This document shows positions 62,538-64,000 of a stretch of DNA of 64,000 nt, one piece after another (the first letter of the stretch is position 1; every line of letters begins with the position of its first letter). The position numbers and the translations under genes were made by a program. This DNA comes from JBGPQJ01 sp963709295. Lineage in GTDB: Bacteria; Chloroflexota; Anaerolineae; Anaerolineales; Villigracilaceae. The stretch covers positions 186,001 through 250,000 of the forward strand of contig CAVPVW010000002.1 in the NCBI GenBank assembly GCA_963709295.1. Reading direction: 5' to 3'. The notes under the pieces are model-generated. The model was not told the origin of the DNA. It did no database searches and was given only the letters and a program-made list of their open reading frames with translations.

Positions 62538-64000
62538 TTATTTTCGCGCAAATGACCAGAAAACCTGGGCCATTTCCTCGATGGCGAGAACCAAACCTTG
62601 GTCGGTTGTCGGTGCATAGTCGTCGAAGAATCCATACATCACTACAATATAGGTATCTTCTCCATCCACGACGGGAACCGAGACGATTGCGCTATCTCCC
62701 ATGGCGACGATCGTATCTAATGTCGAACCCCGGTGGTTATAAAAATGCAAGCTGGATGGATTGGATTTCCGGAGGATTCCCAGGCGAGTGTCTTTATTTG
62801 AAGCACTCTCCTCCATCAGCTCAAGGATATATTCCCTGGCAGTGGGGTCCACCCATCTGCCGGAATAAAGTCCTTCGTATAGGGTCACCATATCCTGGGC
62901 GGATAGTTTTCGTAGATCAAGATTGGCATTCTTCACACCCCAAAGGGTTAATTCATCCTCCACGTTCAGACCTGTGAACCGAATTTCAGACAGCAGCACT
63001 TTCGCTGCATACAAGTCTGATTTCATGAACAAAGCGCGCAGCAGCTGTTCGTAAGTGAGATTTGGTCCTTCTTCCGCCAAATAAGCACCATAGTCATTGG
63101 GGGAAATCCCTTCATGCTCAAGGGCTTTAAAAAACAGCATGGCTACCGGAAGCTTGATCATCGAACCAACATCCACGGGAATTGCAGCCTGCCGTTGATA
63201 TAACAATCCCCCATTTAAATTCTTGACCGCAACGTACCAATCGCCGCCATGATTGTCCATCACGCTGTCGAATTCACGGGCGAAGGATTGTTCAAGGGGG
63301 TTTCGTTCTCGAATTGGATGAATTAAGCGCCAGAGCTCAAATCCTCCAAAACCCGTTCTCCCATTGTTGTTGTTTTGTCGGTTCGTCCACTCGGAAAACT
63401 TGCCCAACCCCGGTTTGGCAGGATCATAAAGCATGACCTCGTCTATGACAAATCCATCCGAGGTGGCGTGATTTGTCACCGCGTAAGCACGTCCGTTGCC
63501 GTCTACACGGGTGACCACCAGCATATGTTCGAAAGTTCCTTGCGAGCCTGCATAGAGATAGAGGAAGTCACCCGGTAACAAGGGGAAGGAATTCCAATCC
63601 ATCTCATTAAGAGGCGTGGAAGACTGGAAATGGTCAAATTGTTCGGGTGGAAAAGTCTGGTCAAGCAATCTGCGATTTTCACTTGGATTGAGAAGCCAGA
63701 AATCGCGAAATCTTGATATATGGATCGACGATCCCTGCATCCCGGAGGATGGCGATCGATAAGGGGCCGCAAATATTGGTAGGATCACCCCCCTCCTTAA
63801 CGATATTCAGGCTTCTTGCCATTTGAATGCTGTCGGCTTGCGTTGGGGCAACATAAACCCGTGAAGCATTCTGGAGGCGCTGAAGCTGCCCGCCCGTCAA
63901 CACATTTGATGTGCTTACAGGCGAAAGATTTTCATTGATCGCTCCAATCTCTTCATTTACTTCCGGTTGAGAACCGAGGGATAAATCGACGACTTGCTCG
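62538..64000 (-). CDS. Cysteine-peptidase-like domain fused to beta-lactamase-fold serine hydrolase; frameshifted, 5' end outside window
   Basis: At least 485 codons. The start lies beyond base 64000. N-terminal part: VDLSLGSQPEVNEEIGAINE, an uncertain repeat region, then NICGPLSIAILRDAG (Cys-Gly-Pro, as in papain-like C39/NlpC enzymes) and His in GTFEHMLVVTRV, with TNHATSDGF, suggesting an amidase/peptidase fold. The frame breaks at about 63703-63706 (one surplus base; DPYIKIS to DFWLLNP). C-terminal half: class-A-like penicillin-recognising domain with nucleophile Ser in VGSMIKLPVAM (SxxK), ALFMKSDLYAAKVLL and HRGSTLDTIVAMGD (KTG position). Candidate peptidoglycan enzyme. Ends convergent with the sugar transferase. 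Confidence 0.75.

Overview
The window looks like a bacterial chromosome segment, most probably from Chloroflexota (Anaerolineae-like). The grounds are indirect: long extracellular Thr/Pro linkers (TPTxTPT), a RodZ-like protein with two HTH modules, cytochrome bd genes next to a fused CydDC exporter, and biased but not extreme G+C. No ribosomal RNA, integrase, transposase or CRISPR array is visible. Taxonomy is inference.

Layout. 1-2825: part of an ABC exporter with a 59-residue membrane protein, divergent from a NarL-type two-component pair. 2829-9665: a broken DUF4037 gene, a peroxiredoxin-like protein, a MacB/DevCA-type ABC pair, an amidohydrolase, a phosphodiesterase and an MFS carrier. 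9737-13167: a holin-like/phosphatase fusion, an EEP hydrolase and a 77-residue protein. 13262-16122: tRNA-Pro with a duplicated 3' end, then gyrA. 16179-19656, minus strand: small membrane protein, biotin ligase, LysM/M23 peptidase, rho. 19848-25930: cydA-cydB-cydDC. 26178-32135, minus strand: gamma-glutamyltransferase, CNNM/CorC protein, deaminase, a 50-residue membrane protein, selD and an SPFH protein. 32205-40282: PyrK-like protein, wecB-wecC, nfeD-slipin, GNAT-RNase D and a beta-CASP hydrolase. 40308-40905: tRNA-Ser and a 34-bp minisatellite. 40906-47912: galK, a CUB-domain surface protein and its overlapping histidine kinase. 48145-54702: split NAD synthase, MFS carrier, a short RNA-like leader before a SWIM mini-protein, L,D-transpeptidase, orphan DNA methyltransferase and a degenerate response regulator. 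54909-59726: rplI, RodZ-like protein, rimO, sbcD-like. 59723-64000: HK/RR pair, sugar transferase, and a peptidase-like/beta-lactamase-fold fusion running off the end.

Themes. Many genes serve the envelope: ManNAc-type sugar-nucleotide synthesis (wecB, wecC), a priming sugar transferase, LysM/M23 and YkuD cell-wall enzymes, SPFH/NfeD membrane-domain proteins and a large CUB adhesin-like protein. A bd oxidase module points to microaerobic respiration or oxygen detoxification. selD itself contains an in-frame UGA in its active-site motif followed by a SECIS-like hairpin, so the organism probably makes selenoproteins.

Quality warning. About a dozen conserved genes, including rho and NAD synthase, are broken by a single extra or missing base. 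Such a pattern in indispensable genes suggests residual indel errors in the assembly rather than true pseudogenes. Coordinates for those genes are given for the reconstructed reading frame and each break is located.
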